Of a DNA stretch of 64,000 nt, positions 1 through 12,176 are shown one piece after another. This DNA comes from Rhabdornis inornatus. Lineage: Eukaryota; Chordata; Aves; Passeriformes; Rhabdornithidae. Both the position numbers and the translations under genes were made by a program. Numbering within the stretch: the first letter of the stretch is position 1; each line of letters starts with the position of its first letter. The stretch lies in the NCBI GenBank assembly GCA_013397075.1, contig VWZS01003495.1, positions 63,144-127,143 of the forward strand. Reading direction: 5' to 3'. A model generated the notes under the pieces. The model was not told the DNA's origin. It worked only from the letters and a program-made list of their open reading frames with translations, and did not search any database.

Positions 1-3000
1 CTCTCAAGATTTTCCATAGTTTATTCAGTATACCCAGGACAACATACTCCACAAAAATGGAAACAGTCCATCTTCCTCAAAACTTACATCTCGCCCATCC
101 CTCCCTCAACCAAAACTCCTAGAGAAGTGTCTTGAGTTAGAAAATCATTCCTGTTAGTGCTTGCCTTGATCCTTGCTTGGGAGTATGGACAGAGGCACTC
201 ATATGCTTTCCTGAACAGGGATGGTTTCTCTCAAGCAGGTGCCTCATCCTGCTTCTTTCTCCAGCAGTGCCTTTGTTTCATGTCTTTTCAGTTTAGACTG
301 ATAGTTCACTCAGTGAACTATTTCCACATCAGATGAAAACAGGATCTCCCACATCAGGGTTCCAGACTTGCTGCATAACCAGAATAAAACAGAAAGTATT
401 GAAACACGGAAGAAAACTTTAAGACCATTTTTGAGACAACGCTGTGGAACAAGTGATTCTAATCCCCTCCCCCAGTAATGAGAATGATGACTTATGCAAC
501 AAAATTATTAATCATTTATATCTTTTTGTTGACCAGTGTATAATTATTCCTCAAAGCATCTCCCTGCATCTGATCATGGACATTTGGACAACTTTTGACA
601 CATGTGAAGGCAAATATATACCAAGAGATGACATAAGCCTGTCTAATAAAATACTGCTTTTTACAATAGTCACAGCAAGGGAATTATAGGCTGTTGTCTT
701 ATATTTGTTGACTGGATTGTGTTTTAACTACTTATTGTTTATTTAAAAAATAATAATCCTTCATTTTAGAGATTCACAGAGCAAATAAGATGATTTGTTT
801 TTCTGGAAAGAAATTGCCCTGCAGACGTAGTTGGTCATGCAACCAGTCTGGGGTGACAGCTGGTATTTAAATGGAAAATTAATTCATCTCAGTCTGTCAA
901 AGCAGGGACCTCATCTTCCAAAGGAAGTGCGAGATTGCTTAAGACCCTGCATACCATGAAATCCCTGACAGGAAGAAGAAATGAGTGAGGTGAAACTAGA
1001 AATTATTTTTCCCTGTGAAAGCTGCAGCTCCCTTGCAAGCCATGCTCCCACATGATCTGGGGTGGGGGTTTATGCTCTTCAGGTTAGCAGAGGAGTATCA
1101 TTCATGTAACAATGGTGACAGTCCAACAAATCCTAACAGACAGTGAAGGCTCACACTTGGCTGCTGCTCATACTCATCCTGGACTGTACTTTCATAGCCT
1201 GCTTTTAATCCCTGGGACATATCTGCAAAGATGAGAGAATGAGCCTGGTCAGAATCATGATTGCTCCCCACTGTGTGAATGCCAGTAAGTTATTTGACTC
1301 CAGAGCACTGCTAATCCCCTGCTACATCCCCCAACTTGCTGTCAGGGGAGCTCCTCAGTCACTGGGTGCTCTTGCTGGGTGACTAGGGAAAACAAAACTA
1401 TTGTGTGCACTCTTCTGTGCATCCCGTGTTTAGTTCCACTACTTTTCCCTGCCTGTTCCTGGCCAACAAGGACTACCTTATCCACAGTCACTGCACAGCA
1501 CAGCAGGACACCCCAGAGTTAAATTTATGACAGCCTTTGGGGAGGTCATTCATGCTGCACATACCAAAGAAAGATGGTCTATATGGAATTTTTTCAATTC
1601 TCAGACCATATGTATTTGTGATACTATGCTCAGGTTCTCTGCTTGAGGAGTGTTTTCACAGCCAAGGAAGTTTGTTTTGTTTCAGGAAGAATTCAAAGCA
1701 GAATTATTTTAAAAGATAATAAAGATAAGTGTTGGGACAGCCTTCAGCCAAAATATATCAGTTTGTTCCATGTATTTCCAGGCAGAGACTCCCATGTATT
1801 TTAAGAGCTTCTCAAATAGGTATAATCATGAAGCTTTAAATTTCTGTAGGCCAGATAAACCCCCACCACTGTAGTACCTGATGTTGCCCGCATCCTTCCA
1901 CAGCTCCATAGTATCAAAAAGCACTACCAACCAAATTAGAGATGAACATAAGGTCCAGAGAAATCAGGGCAAACTTATGGCTGGACTGCAGCCAATGTGA
2001 GAGAAGTCACACAGGAAGCACCTATCAGAGCTGGGAAGCAAGCATTAGGCAGGCACATATATACTGATACATGTGTGCTAACACTCTATTTACCACTCCT
2101 CCCCCGTAGTGAAGTATTCCATTTACTTTGTCTTCAGGCTCTATGCTTTGCCATATGGGTATTTTCACTGGGAAAGGAGCCTATGAGCATACATGCATTC
2201 ATCATACAGGAGCCATGCAGGTGAACACAGACAATTTTAAAAGCACACTATACAGCACATGGCTTTAACTTGTCAAAAGTCCACCATAGACCATGCTTCA
2301 GCCTCCTGCCAAAATGATGATCTGGATGCAGATCAGGGGCTCTGACTGCAGATGTTAGGAGTGCACCATTCCTAACAGATGCATAATCTGATTAAATATG
2401 AAATGCAATGATAATGTCAAAACCCATTAATCACTCTTTCAAGACACATTAACGTAGGCCTAACTGACAGCTGTGATGATTTTAGTGCCTCTACAGGTAC
2501 TGTTGCTCATCTAAGTTACCCACTGGGTCTCAAAGAGGAAAAGGTATTCAGTATGCAGAATATTCTTTAGTGCACAGTACTGATAGTGCTTTCATGAAAA
2601 GTGCTGGTATTACTTATATTCCTGCATCTTTCTCTAGATTATTATCTGATTTCTATGTACTCCTCCTAATCTGCACCTTGTGCAAAAATAGTGATAACTT
2701 GTTAAAAGTATATGGAAACTAGAAAAAAGCAGCAAGCATGGCAGGTCCATAAGAGAGGAGCACAGCAGTAAGAAGAATTGATAGGGCTGCTGTGTCAACT
2801 GAGATAGCCTCTCCTTTACCAGAGGCACCCAAATATCTACCTTTTTGGCCTGGGAATGAAGCATGCATGCACTCTCTTATTTTATCTCAGTGGGTCCAAA
2901 AGAGACAGGCCGTGAATCCATCTCAATACATGCAAACTTCCTTTGTTCTGGCCTTCCATGCCTGTGAGGCATCTACCACTATAAACCATTCATTGCCAAA

Positions 3001-5340
3001 GTTATCTGCACATTTATGCACAACTAGAATTTATATCTACATCTGCTTTTAGCCTTTTTAAAGCTTCATTTGTTTGTTTCCAGCCTTGTTATAGGACTTC
3101 CTGGACCTCTGAAGCAGTTACATTGAATTCAGTGTAGGAGAAACAGCACCTCCCTGGACCAGTAGACATTAGGAATATCAACAGGAGATACCATTTGAAA
3201 ATAGTTGAGGGATCAGGTCCAACTGATTGGCACAGTAGGGACATGTCCATTTACTATAAGAGTTTGGCCCTGACAAGCTGACCAAGAGCAATGACTCATT
3301 CACAGAAATGACCAACTATGTGTTGAAGAAAGGGCAATAAAGGCCAGTGTTTGTTCACAAAGCAAAAATTTTTTGGCAAATTCAACAGTAATAAAGCCTA
3401 GTGGCTACCATTACATTAGCATACCAGACTTCCCCGAGAAGATGATGACAAATAAAAAAGCACAGAACAATAGTACTAAGATGTGCCATCTCACAGCAAG
3501 GACCAGTGTTCCATGACAGACAGAAGCTAGGCATGGATATCTGCAAACATAAGGGGTTAAAACTAGAGAGCAAAGTTCTTACTTCCTGGCCCACTGGAAA
3601 TTTGTTTCCCAATCCTGTGCCAGAGGAAACATCTCTGTTTAATCTCCTGCAATGTCTTTTTATTGCATTAATTTGTCCAGTGGCACTTTGAGCCCATAGA
3701 AGCTTTCTGCATGTCCACTATCCTGTGGCAAGTACATCAACAGCTTAACTACCCATTGCATGACATTATTATCTCCTTTAACTCTCCCTTAGCTTTTACC
3801 TACTAGCCACTTACTAGGTTACCACGATGCCTTGAAGCTCTAATGCTAGAAGAGGCAACATCTCACCCTTAGTTTCATTCACCATATAATTCATTACTAT
3901 GTGCCTGTCACATCTCTAGTCATTTTTCAAATGTTTAGCCATTGCTCAGTTACAAAAACCACTCCATCATTTTTGTTTCTCTTATTTCCACTGTACTTCT
4001 CTATTTCCTCCCACCTCAGCCATCTTGTCAATCTTGGCCCCCATTCTGTAATTTACAGGATCAAATAGAGGATAAATTAGAGGCCTGAGAGTTTCAGAGG
4101 GGACCAAGATTGGCACAGTGGTCCATTGTGTATTACTGACCAAATGAATACAGTTTATATTGAAACTCTTCAAAGCAGGGATTTTTATTATGTATTTACA
4201 CAGTACTTGTCTCAGCAGGACCTTGCCTTATCTAGAACTCAGGGGTGTTGTTCAAATAAATAATAAATAGATCAAATAGATAAAGCAGTGCTAGATAGAC
4301 ATTTGAGAATAAATACTTGTGGTTGTGGGCTTCCAGGTATGCGAAAACAAACATTAAGGTAGTGATAAGTGAAGGAAAGAACACAAGCATATATTGTGAA
4401 GTGGCATGGAAATGCCTTTTGTCATTGAGACGTTTCAGGTCAGCTGCACATAAATACATATACACATAACTGGCATACATAGAGACAGTAGTATTTCTTA
4501 CCATGTAGGTTGGACAAAATCCCTATTAAAAATCATCTTTCTGCACAGCTTCTTAATGCATAAAGGCTTGAGAGGGCAGCACTATACAGCAGTGTCAGAA
4601 ACAGGCTGGAGAGGCTTTTCTTAGCTTGACACTGATGTATTGACAAGTTAATGGGGACCAAGAACATTCACATTAAGTTTATGGATTTATGAGAGGATTG
4701 CTAAAGTAAAAACTAACAAACCCTGCCATACAAAAGCTCAGCAATATTCTCTTTATACTTAACTCATTGTAATCTGAGATTCTGTTTGCCTACATCATCA
4801 GAAAAAATATTCTGGACTGTGGTTCAAAACCACTATAGAAACTGTTACCTGACATACCACAGCCTGAAGAAATCCTAACCTCACCTCCTCAGTAAACACC
4901 TCTAATGGGTGCTCCACAAAAGCAGAACAAAAATCTATGTGACACAGAAGCTAGAAGCATAATAAAACACTGATTTTGAAAAAAAAAAATAGAATAGAAA
5001 CACAGCATTCTAGAAAAATTGGGAATTTATATTTTTTTCTCAGAAAGGATCCATTGGGAAATACTGACAGAGATCTTCCTTCTAGTCTACAGTCTCAGCC
5101 ATGACTATGCTTCATTGGAACTTTCTTGCACACTTTTGGTTTCCAAGTTAGAATGTGCAAGTTGCTCTCCTGAACAAGTGCTTGCAGAAACTCACAGTAA
5201 TATCTGTTGTTTCTAAGCAGAGGTTGACATCCTGGAAGGCACTGTGCATGAAGTTTTAATAAGAAATGCTGGCCCACAGGTGAAACTGAGAATGAGTTGT
5301 CTATGCCTAGACAGTTTCTTAAATAATACACTTCAGTACC
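1..5340. other. 5' flank of EPHA5, no gene recognised
   Basis: No coding region, RNA gene or clear repeat could be supported here. Open frames are short (under about 90 codons), lack recognisable domains and lie on both strands without codon structure. Composition is ordinary AT-leaning intergenic DNA with small A-rich runs, for example around 4980-4990, and an ATAGAT/AATAAA-rich patch near 4250-4280. Confidence 0.6.
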
Positions 5341-5778
5341 CATAAGTCTTATTCTCCAGACTCTTCAGCATCCCCACAGCCCTCCTTTGGATGCTCTCTA
5401 ATAGCTCAATGTCTTTTTTATGTTGTGGCACCCAGAACTGCCCCCAGCACTTGAGGTGAGGCTGCCCCAGTCCCAGAGCAGAGCAGGACAATCCCCTCCC
5501 TTTCCCAGCTGATGATGCTGTGCCTGATGCCCCCCAGGACATGCTTGGCCTTCCTGGCTGCCAGGGAACAAGGACTCACATTCAGCTTGCGATCGACCAG
5601 GACCACCAGGTCCCTGTCCATAGGACTGGATCCAAGTTATTAATGAAGGTGTTGAAGAAAACTGGGATGAGGATGGAGCCCTGCAGAACCCAACTAGTCA
5701 CCAGCCTGATGTTACTCCATTCACTCTAACCCTTTGTGCCCCCTGATGTTACTCCACTCACTCTAACCCTTTGTGCCC
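5341..5778 (-). mobile_element. CR1 LINE fragment (ORF2 C-terminal part), antisense to EPHA5
   Basis: Read on the minus strand, this block gives degenerate CR1 ORF2 C-terminal protein. One frame includes the pieces FWVPQHKKDIELLESIQRRA and, after a frameshift, a stretch with LVVLVDRKLNVS. These match the C-terminal region of CR1 reverse transcriptase, in which 'KDIE-LE--QRRA' and 'DLGVLVD-KLNMS' are typical. Stops and frameshifts show it is dead. Both ends are cut and the usual CR1 3' end is not visible, which is less common than simple 5' truncation. The distal end carries a 37-bp tandem duplication, listed separately. Family-level assignment is firm; subfamily is not determined. Confidence 0.85.
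5705..5778. repeat. 37-bp tandem duplication inside the CR1 fragment
   Basis: Two adjacent 37-base copies, 5705-5741 and 5742-5778, each start CCTGATGTTACTCCA and end CCTTTGTGCCC. They differ at one base (ATTCACT versus ACTCACT). The near identity indicates a recent duplication compared with the older CR1 around it. Confidence 0.9.
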
Positions 5779-8700
5779 AGCCATCATAAGCCATCTGTTA
5801 CAATCAGTAAAGTTAGTATGAGAATTCAGAGCTTTCTGGTCTCCATCTCAAACCAAAAGTCACTGTAATGGTAAAAGATTAGCACTCTTTCAGACTCTGG
5901 ATCATGCACTAGCAATGCCATTTATTTGCATTTTTATTCAAAGCAGTTTTCAGTGATGGTTTAGTATCAAGGAACACTCAGATGTATTCCTCCTCTCTAT
6001 CTTCATGCTTCTTAAGAGCACAAAACCCTTCCACTGCAGAAAGTAGAGACACGAACACAGGATATTACAATACTGACTTAGTCCTTCATCAGGCCACTGT
6101 AGTCTTGTAAAGGGCTAGAAGAAAAATCTTGCCCTGCTGCCACCTCTGTGCAGAAATGACCAGAAATAATATTTTATAGCAAAGTAAGGCATAACTCTAA
6201 CACGGCTCAGGATAACGACACTGTGAATAGCACATCTTGAGAATGAGCCAAAGCATACTCAGAGACTGCCAGTCTTTTCTCAAGCATGCTTAACAGCCCA
6301 GATGTCTGAAGGAGAAGATCATGGTAAAGAAAATACATTGGAAAGCCAGCATTAACACCATTTCCTACTGTTCCCTGTCATGGGAGAGTCATTCCATTGT
6401 GCTAGCAGCTCCTGAGTCATTCTCCAAGAGTGGAACCTGTGGAAGGTTTTTCTTCTTTTTTCTTCTTTCACATGGAGAAATATCCAGGCTTCCAGTGTCC
6501 TTTGCAAAAAAACAGGTTCTAAGAGGTTCAGCCTGTGGACTGCAGCACTGGTATTCTGGCAGGGACCATTTCCTCATGGTACAGTAGTCAGTACCCAGTT
6601 GAAGGATGACCCAAACACTGGTTTTGGGTGACTCACCTAGTTAGCAGGTGACTCATTCCCTGAGGGCAGTGATTTAACTCCCTCATGGACCTGAAAATTT
6701 AAAGCAAGCCTTTAGCAGCTGCATCCACTCCGAACACAACTCACAAGCTGAAAAAAATTAATCAGCACAGGTACTTTGATTTTCATTCACCCTCCTGGAA
6801 CTCACTAGTCACTACTCAAACACCAAGGATCAAGGAATCCAAGGCATACATCAGTTAGCTTGTTTTCTTTTAGAGAGTTCCCAGATGAAAAACAGAAGCT
6901 GGTTTTTTCATGGAAGTGAAAAGTTTTATGGACTTGCAAACATTTATCATGCTGTAGCACAGAGAAAAGGGATGGCAGAAGAGCAGGAAGCAATGTTACA
7001 CTTAACAGATCTTTACTGGTTTGCACCTCAGCAAAAAACCTCTTCCACAGCAGGAGGCTGCTAAAAACTTCAGTAAGTTCGAGACAGAGCAATGAAAACA
7101 AGATGATATTTTCTTCCCACCAAGAGAAATACTGACAGGATCAAAGTGTTATGAAAACCTCCGCATCTTAGATGGGAAAACAAAAAAATCCGGTAACAGT
7201 TTGAAGCTAACCTGTTCATATATTGAGTCCCACTGGAAGTGTTTTTCTGGACATTTTAAACTATATACCTGCTCTAGGATCAGCTTGCAACAAGCTGAAG
7301 AGGAGGGAAGGTGCTGCTATAGTCACCTGAGTGCAGAACAGTCCAGAGGTGCTATTTCTCCATTGTGCCTTACTGAACCAGATTGTAGGATCTCACACTG
7401 ATTGCCCATCAGATCCAAGGATTAGCCAAGGCTAACTGTTATGAAAGCAATTTTTTGGCTGGATTTGGACATACCTAAAACATTTTAGGGAATCTGTGTG
7501 AGTGATGCACAGTATGAGAAAATTATTCAATTCTTATTCACCCCATATCAAGATGAATGCATGTAAGGTTTACAACAGGAGGTATCTTTCAAATATCAAG
7601 TTTAACACATAACTGTCACAGAAAAACAAATAGCCCACACAGCATAATCTACTGCAATAGCTAGAATCTGCTTAAAGCAGGGCAAGAGTTGGAACAAAAT
7701 CTGTGCCAATTGTTGGCATTAGCAGAGTACAGTTCCCGGAATAACATTGCATAAGCAGGAGAATTACTCATAGAAAATAACATGGTCTGAATTTTTATTA
7801 TTCTGGAATTTGCTGAAACACACAGTTTGGAGAGGAGAAGCCAGGCTGTTGATGTGTATGACAATAGTTGGGAACATTGTCTGTATTTCAGAGACAACAT
7901 GCTGTCCCTTTCAATAGCATCAGCTCCATATCTCCATATAATCACTCTAGTTTAAAATGAGAACAGAAGCCTGTGGCCAGAGAGTTTTAAGACTTCTGCA
8001 GCACTTAAACAGTCAACATTTGGAAGAAAAAAATGGATCAGGTGATCCATAGTGCATGCACTTTGCTAGCTGTCAGGAGGTTAATGGTGTGCCTCAAGCA
8101 CAAGGCTAAATTAGGATGTGAACACCTTAATCTACAGTTGCAAATGCTGACAGCAATGGCACTTCATCAACTATTTTTCCAGCCTTATTTGCTGCATATC
8201 TTCCTGATTTCTCAAACTTGTGTCACCAACCCTCCCTCATCTCCACATAAATTAGCTAAATGACCTCTTGTAGCCTGCTTGAAATAAAAATTGTCATCTG
8301 AAGGAGAAAATAGCTGTTTTAAAAGTTTGCAGAGAATAGAGAGGATGTTGAGGATTGCAAGATTTTCTGCAATACAAAACCTTCAAAAAGTCATGGGACA
8401 GAAATTAGTCTTATCTGATATTCAGAGCCAAGTAATGAATAATTTTCCCTCAAAAAAGAAAAAAAGAAAAAAAAGCACATCCCATCTTTATATTTGAATT
8501 TAACATTTTCAGGTCTGTAATGCATTAAAAACCTATGGATATTGCTGAAGAAAAAAATATTTTTGTAGCAGAGCTGAAATTTACATGTTTATTATATGTG
8601 CTTTATAACACAGACTGTGGCATACTGCTAAAACAGACAGATAAGAGGTATCTGAGGAGCCACCACAAATGCATTGACACCATGCTCTAAAAGCTTTATT

Positions 8701-9967
8701 GAAGGAGTGCATTAAACAAACCTGAATTATAGAGACAGCTTCAATTTTATGCTGGCACTGTTTGAGGGGGACAAGAGATACTGAAATCACAAAATAGAAA
8801 TTAATATATTGGCCACAAGTACAATACTATAAATTCTCCAATTTGTTACGTGTAGCCCTGAAAAGATTAATTTAAGGGCAGCAACAGAAACAAGTCACAG
8901 TGAATTGATCTGGAAGTGAATTTTCTCCTTCAGGATAGCTGCCTCTGAAGACATGACATGAAGAAGTTCTACCTAAACAGGAAAGTTCCTGATAACCTTA
9001 TCACAGGTCCTATGGCCTGTCAGGTAGGAGAGGGGGATATCACCTCACTTCACCTGCTCTTACACAGTAACAGCAGAGAAATAGAGAGAAGGTTCTCAGA
9101 CAGGGCGCAAGAAATTAACACTGACTATGAGGAGGATTATGATAAGACTTATGGCTAATACAGTATCTAAATATTGCCAATGCAGTATATAATATTCTAA
9201 TGGGTTATACTATAAGTAGGTTTGGCTAGAAATGTACAGATATGCAGTCTTTGGCCCTGCAGAAGTCACAATAACAAAGCACCTATGGAGCTACTGTAGA
9301 ATCTGTGTGTGATCAATCTTAGAGCTTGGTTTTTACTCACCCATCCAAAAGTGAGTGTTCCTCATCTTCGTGGTTGTTACCCATCTTCAGTCTGGATGTA
9401 CCCTGCAGGCATCACTGTCAAGGCGGGGAATACACCTGGAAGCCGCCTGCTACCTTGGAAGACCAGTTTGCACAGTTAGCTTAATCTACAGCAGCATTTT
9501 ATACCCTTTGGAAGGCTGATGTGTACCAAAGTCAATTGCAATCCCCACAGCTTCCTCATCTCTGCAATGCATTTATTATCTGAGCATCCAGACAGATCTT
9601 CCTGCAATTCCCACCTGGTATTCTTATCCTGGGACAATTTACACTGCCCATCAGGGACAGGAAAGGGAGAGGGGATGTGGATATGTGGGGCAGGATACAA
9701 GAGAAGACCTGACCACCTTTCGTTGCCTGCAGTCACAACAGTTCAAAATGCAGGTGGCCGCTTCCAGGGCACATATCTCTCTCCCACACCCAGTTCCTCA
9801 ATCACTCTACCAAAAATTTAGCATCTTATGAAATTGCAAAACCCATTTGCTCCAGCAAGTTGCAGTATCTCCTTCTTGTTTATGTCTGCTTCCTTAGGAG
9901 GAAGGGAGGCTATAGAGCAGGTGGCATGGGCAATGGAGAAATATAAAGGAACATGATTGCCCTGAAA
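5779..9967. other. Intergenic stretch without recognised gene
   Basis: I see no gene or clear repeat here. The longest open frames (about 100 codons near 6805-7101 on the minus strand and 9519-9821 on the plus strand) have no recognisable domain and are of a length expected by chance. Short A-rich runs occur near 8450-8475. Confidence 0.55.
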
Positions 9968-10135
9968 ATTCTCATATTCAACTTGCCATGGACCAGGACC
10001 TCCAGGTCCCTTTCCATAGTACTGCTCTCCATTATCTCATTCCCCAGTCTGTACACACATCCAGAGTTGCCCCATCCCAGAGCAGAATCCAGCACTTGCT
10101 CTTGTTAAATTTAATTTATTCTTATGTATTGTGGA
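9968..10135 (-). mobile_element. Short CR1 LINE fragment, minus strand
   Basis: The plus strand reads as reverse-complement CR1, with the characteristic 'GACCAGGACCTCCAGGTCCC' near 9990-10010, then a 'CCCAGTCTGTAC' block and 'CAGCACTTGCTCTTGTTAAA' near 10090-10110. This corresponds to part of the CR1 ORF2 C-terminal region. It is truncated at both ends and diverged. Confidence 0.75.
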
Positions 10136-11827
10136 GTGTCCCTGTAATGCACTTATGCAATTCTATGCAAACTGTGTTAAATTTCATCACTAGCTGAGTC
10201 ATAAAACCAGAGACAATGGAGAAAGAAATACACTCATGTACTCAGGGTCACCTTTGTTCAGAAAGGCCATTAATACAAGGTTGCTAAGCAAGTACTTACT
10301 TATAGTTATGCCAGAAGATTCCCTTCAAATAATGATTTTCTAGATTGAAATCAAATCAAACAAGAAAAAAGTCTTCTCTTCTCTCTTCTCTTCTCTTCTC
10401 TTCTCTTCTCTTCTCTTCTCTTCTCTTCTCTTCTCTTCTCTTCTCTTCTCTTCTCTTCTCTGTATAGCAAGACCCAGCAAAGATTAAAGTGTCCTACAAT
10501 GGAAAATTTTCTAGTGTAAATTTAGAGTACTTCCTCCAAATACAATTCACTGCTAAGATGTCCTTTTTTTCACACTTGCCACAGGGCTATTGCTAGCACC
10601 TTTTGCACTGAGATCTTTGGACTCATAGCAACTCAGATCAGGTAGCCCTGGCCTCAGTATTCACTTGCTTTCAGTAAGGTTTCATCAGTCAGAAAGGCAG
10701 TGTTCCCAGATCCCATGGAAGCTTTGGAAGGGACTGTTCTGCACAGCCATCAGATCTGTTCTCTAGTTTTTTGCACACACCTCAGAGGGACCCATGGTTT
10801 GAAAGAATACAGTGATTCCAGTGGTTTTCATTACTGTCCCAGAGCCTGGTGAGATGCCCCCAGAATCACTAGTTTCACAGAGATGCAGCAAAAGAGAGGT
10901 TTCAGAAAACTAAAAGCTTCATGTCAGCCTAAGCAGCAGAGAGTGCTTCATCCAATATTTCCCAGTGCAATGGTGAGGGGCTTATTTACATTAGTTATTC
11001 AGAGCAGTAACCACTGCATCCCACAGCAGGTTTGCCAAGTATTTTGCTGCCAGAGAAATTTTCATCTCTTCGGTGATTCCAGACCACCAAGCAGAAGATG
11101 TAAGAAGATAACTTTCATTATTACAATAGAATGTTTTTTCATAACAGTTGTTACCCCATTTGGAAAATACTGCTTGGTATCCTGTAATTCCTCTGTATCT
11201 GTCATTTCAGTTTATTCATTTGTCAAGTATATTCAAAGCTGCAACTGGAGAAACTGAGCTGTCCATGTTTCAAATTGAAGATGTGAGACAACTGAAAAAA
11301 TATCATGTAGCTGTTCCAGTTTAATAGTCCCACATGGACAGATGATGCATCTACTATTCCTTTAGAAGCTTATCTCCCAAATTCAGTTATCACGCAGTAA
11401 ATCCTATTCTTTGAGGGTCAGGATTAAAACCAATGGAAAGTACCATGCAATTCTTTGAGGAAAAATAGCTATTACTGCTACCTGGAAGGTAATACCTATT
11501 TCCAGTACAAAACGCCCTACATTTATGACAGATAACATTTTCCCAAACCTTCCTAAGCAGCTAAACTTTAAAAAATATTCTAATTTCAGACAGTGGACAG
11601 AAGCAGCAAGCAAGTAAAGGTTAATATAACCACAAATGCTTTCCATGCTGTATAATCTAAATAAACAGACACCCTTACATGAAGGGTATTACTTCTTCAA
11701 ATCCCAAGCACCTCAGTGTAGGAGAATAGTTTGTAAGGATAGTGCAGAAGGCAATTTTCCTCAATGAATTACAGCTGTACTGATTACCAAGGAGTGGAGA
11801 CAGCCTTGCCTGCCTAATGAGGATGGG
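10136..11827. other. Intergenic stretch; only a microsatellite recognised
   Basis: Apart from the (TTCTC)n tract at 10372-10461, nothing is recognised. A 124-codon open frame at 10883-11257 on the plus strand shows no domain, and its hydrophobic C-terminal half is not distinctive; I treat it as chance. Confidence 0.5.
10372..10461. repeat. (TTCTC)n pyrimidine microsatellite, about 90 bp
   Basis: A run of about 17 near-perfect TTCTC units is seen directly, with one interruption near its left end. It is a pure polypyrimidine/polypurine tract with mirror-type symmetry, able in principle to form triplex DNA. It is likely length-polymorphic. Confidence 0.97.
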
Positions 11828-12176
11828 TGTTATGAAAGTGTAGGCTAGCAGACCACAAGTTGTAGCTGGAGTTTAAGAACCAGAGTCTGCTGCAGTTTGG
11901 GATGGAGTTTGCTGGCTGTGCTGTGAGGAGGTAAGGGTCATACAAGGGACAGATAAGGTAAGAAGATGTTGTGTGAGGGATAGACAGGGTTAGGCAGCTG
12001 GACAAGGACAGCTTGAGGTTTAGTCAGTCATGCAGAAGGAAACTTGCAGAGAGGAGAGAAGGAGTCAGTGCTGTATGGAGTTGCCTGTAAGAAAAGTAGC
12101 CAGAGTTCACTGAGAGAAGGCATGAAAAGTTTTTAGTAAAAGACTGGTGTTGGTGCCAGTTGTGTCTGTCTTGACA
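11828..12176 (+). mobile_element. Possible solo LTR of an endogenous retrovirus
   Basis: The block starts TGTTATGAAAG and ends TTGACA, matching the TG...CA rule for LTRs. Near the right end an AGTAAA poly(A)-type signal (12135-12140) is followed by a GT-rich stretch (GGTGTTGGTG and TTGTGTCTGTC), as in the R-U5 part of avian LTRs. No TATA box and no matching target-site duplication were found at these boundaries, so the ends and the assignment are uncertain. Confidence 0.3.

Noticed and set aside
10372..10461. CRISPR-like repeat array
   Set aside because: It is a simple 5-base microsatellite with no spacers, and the window is a vertebrate genome.
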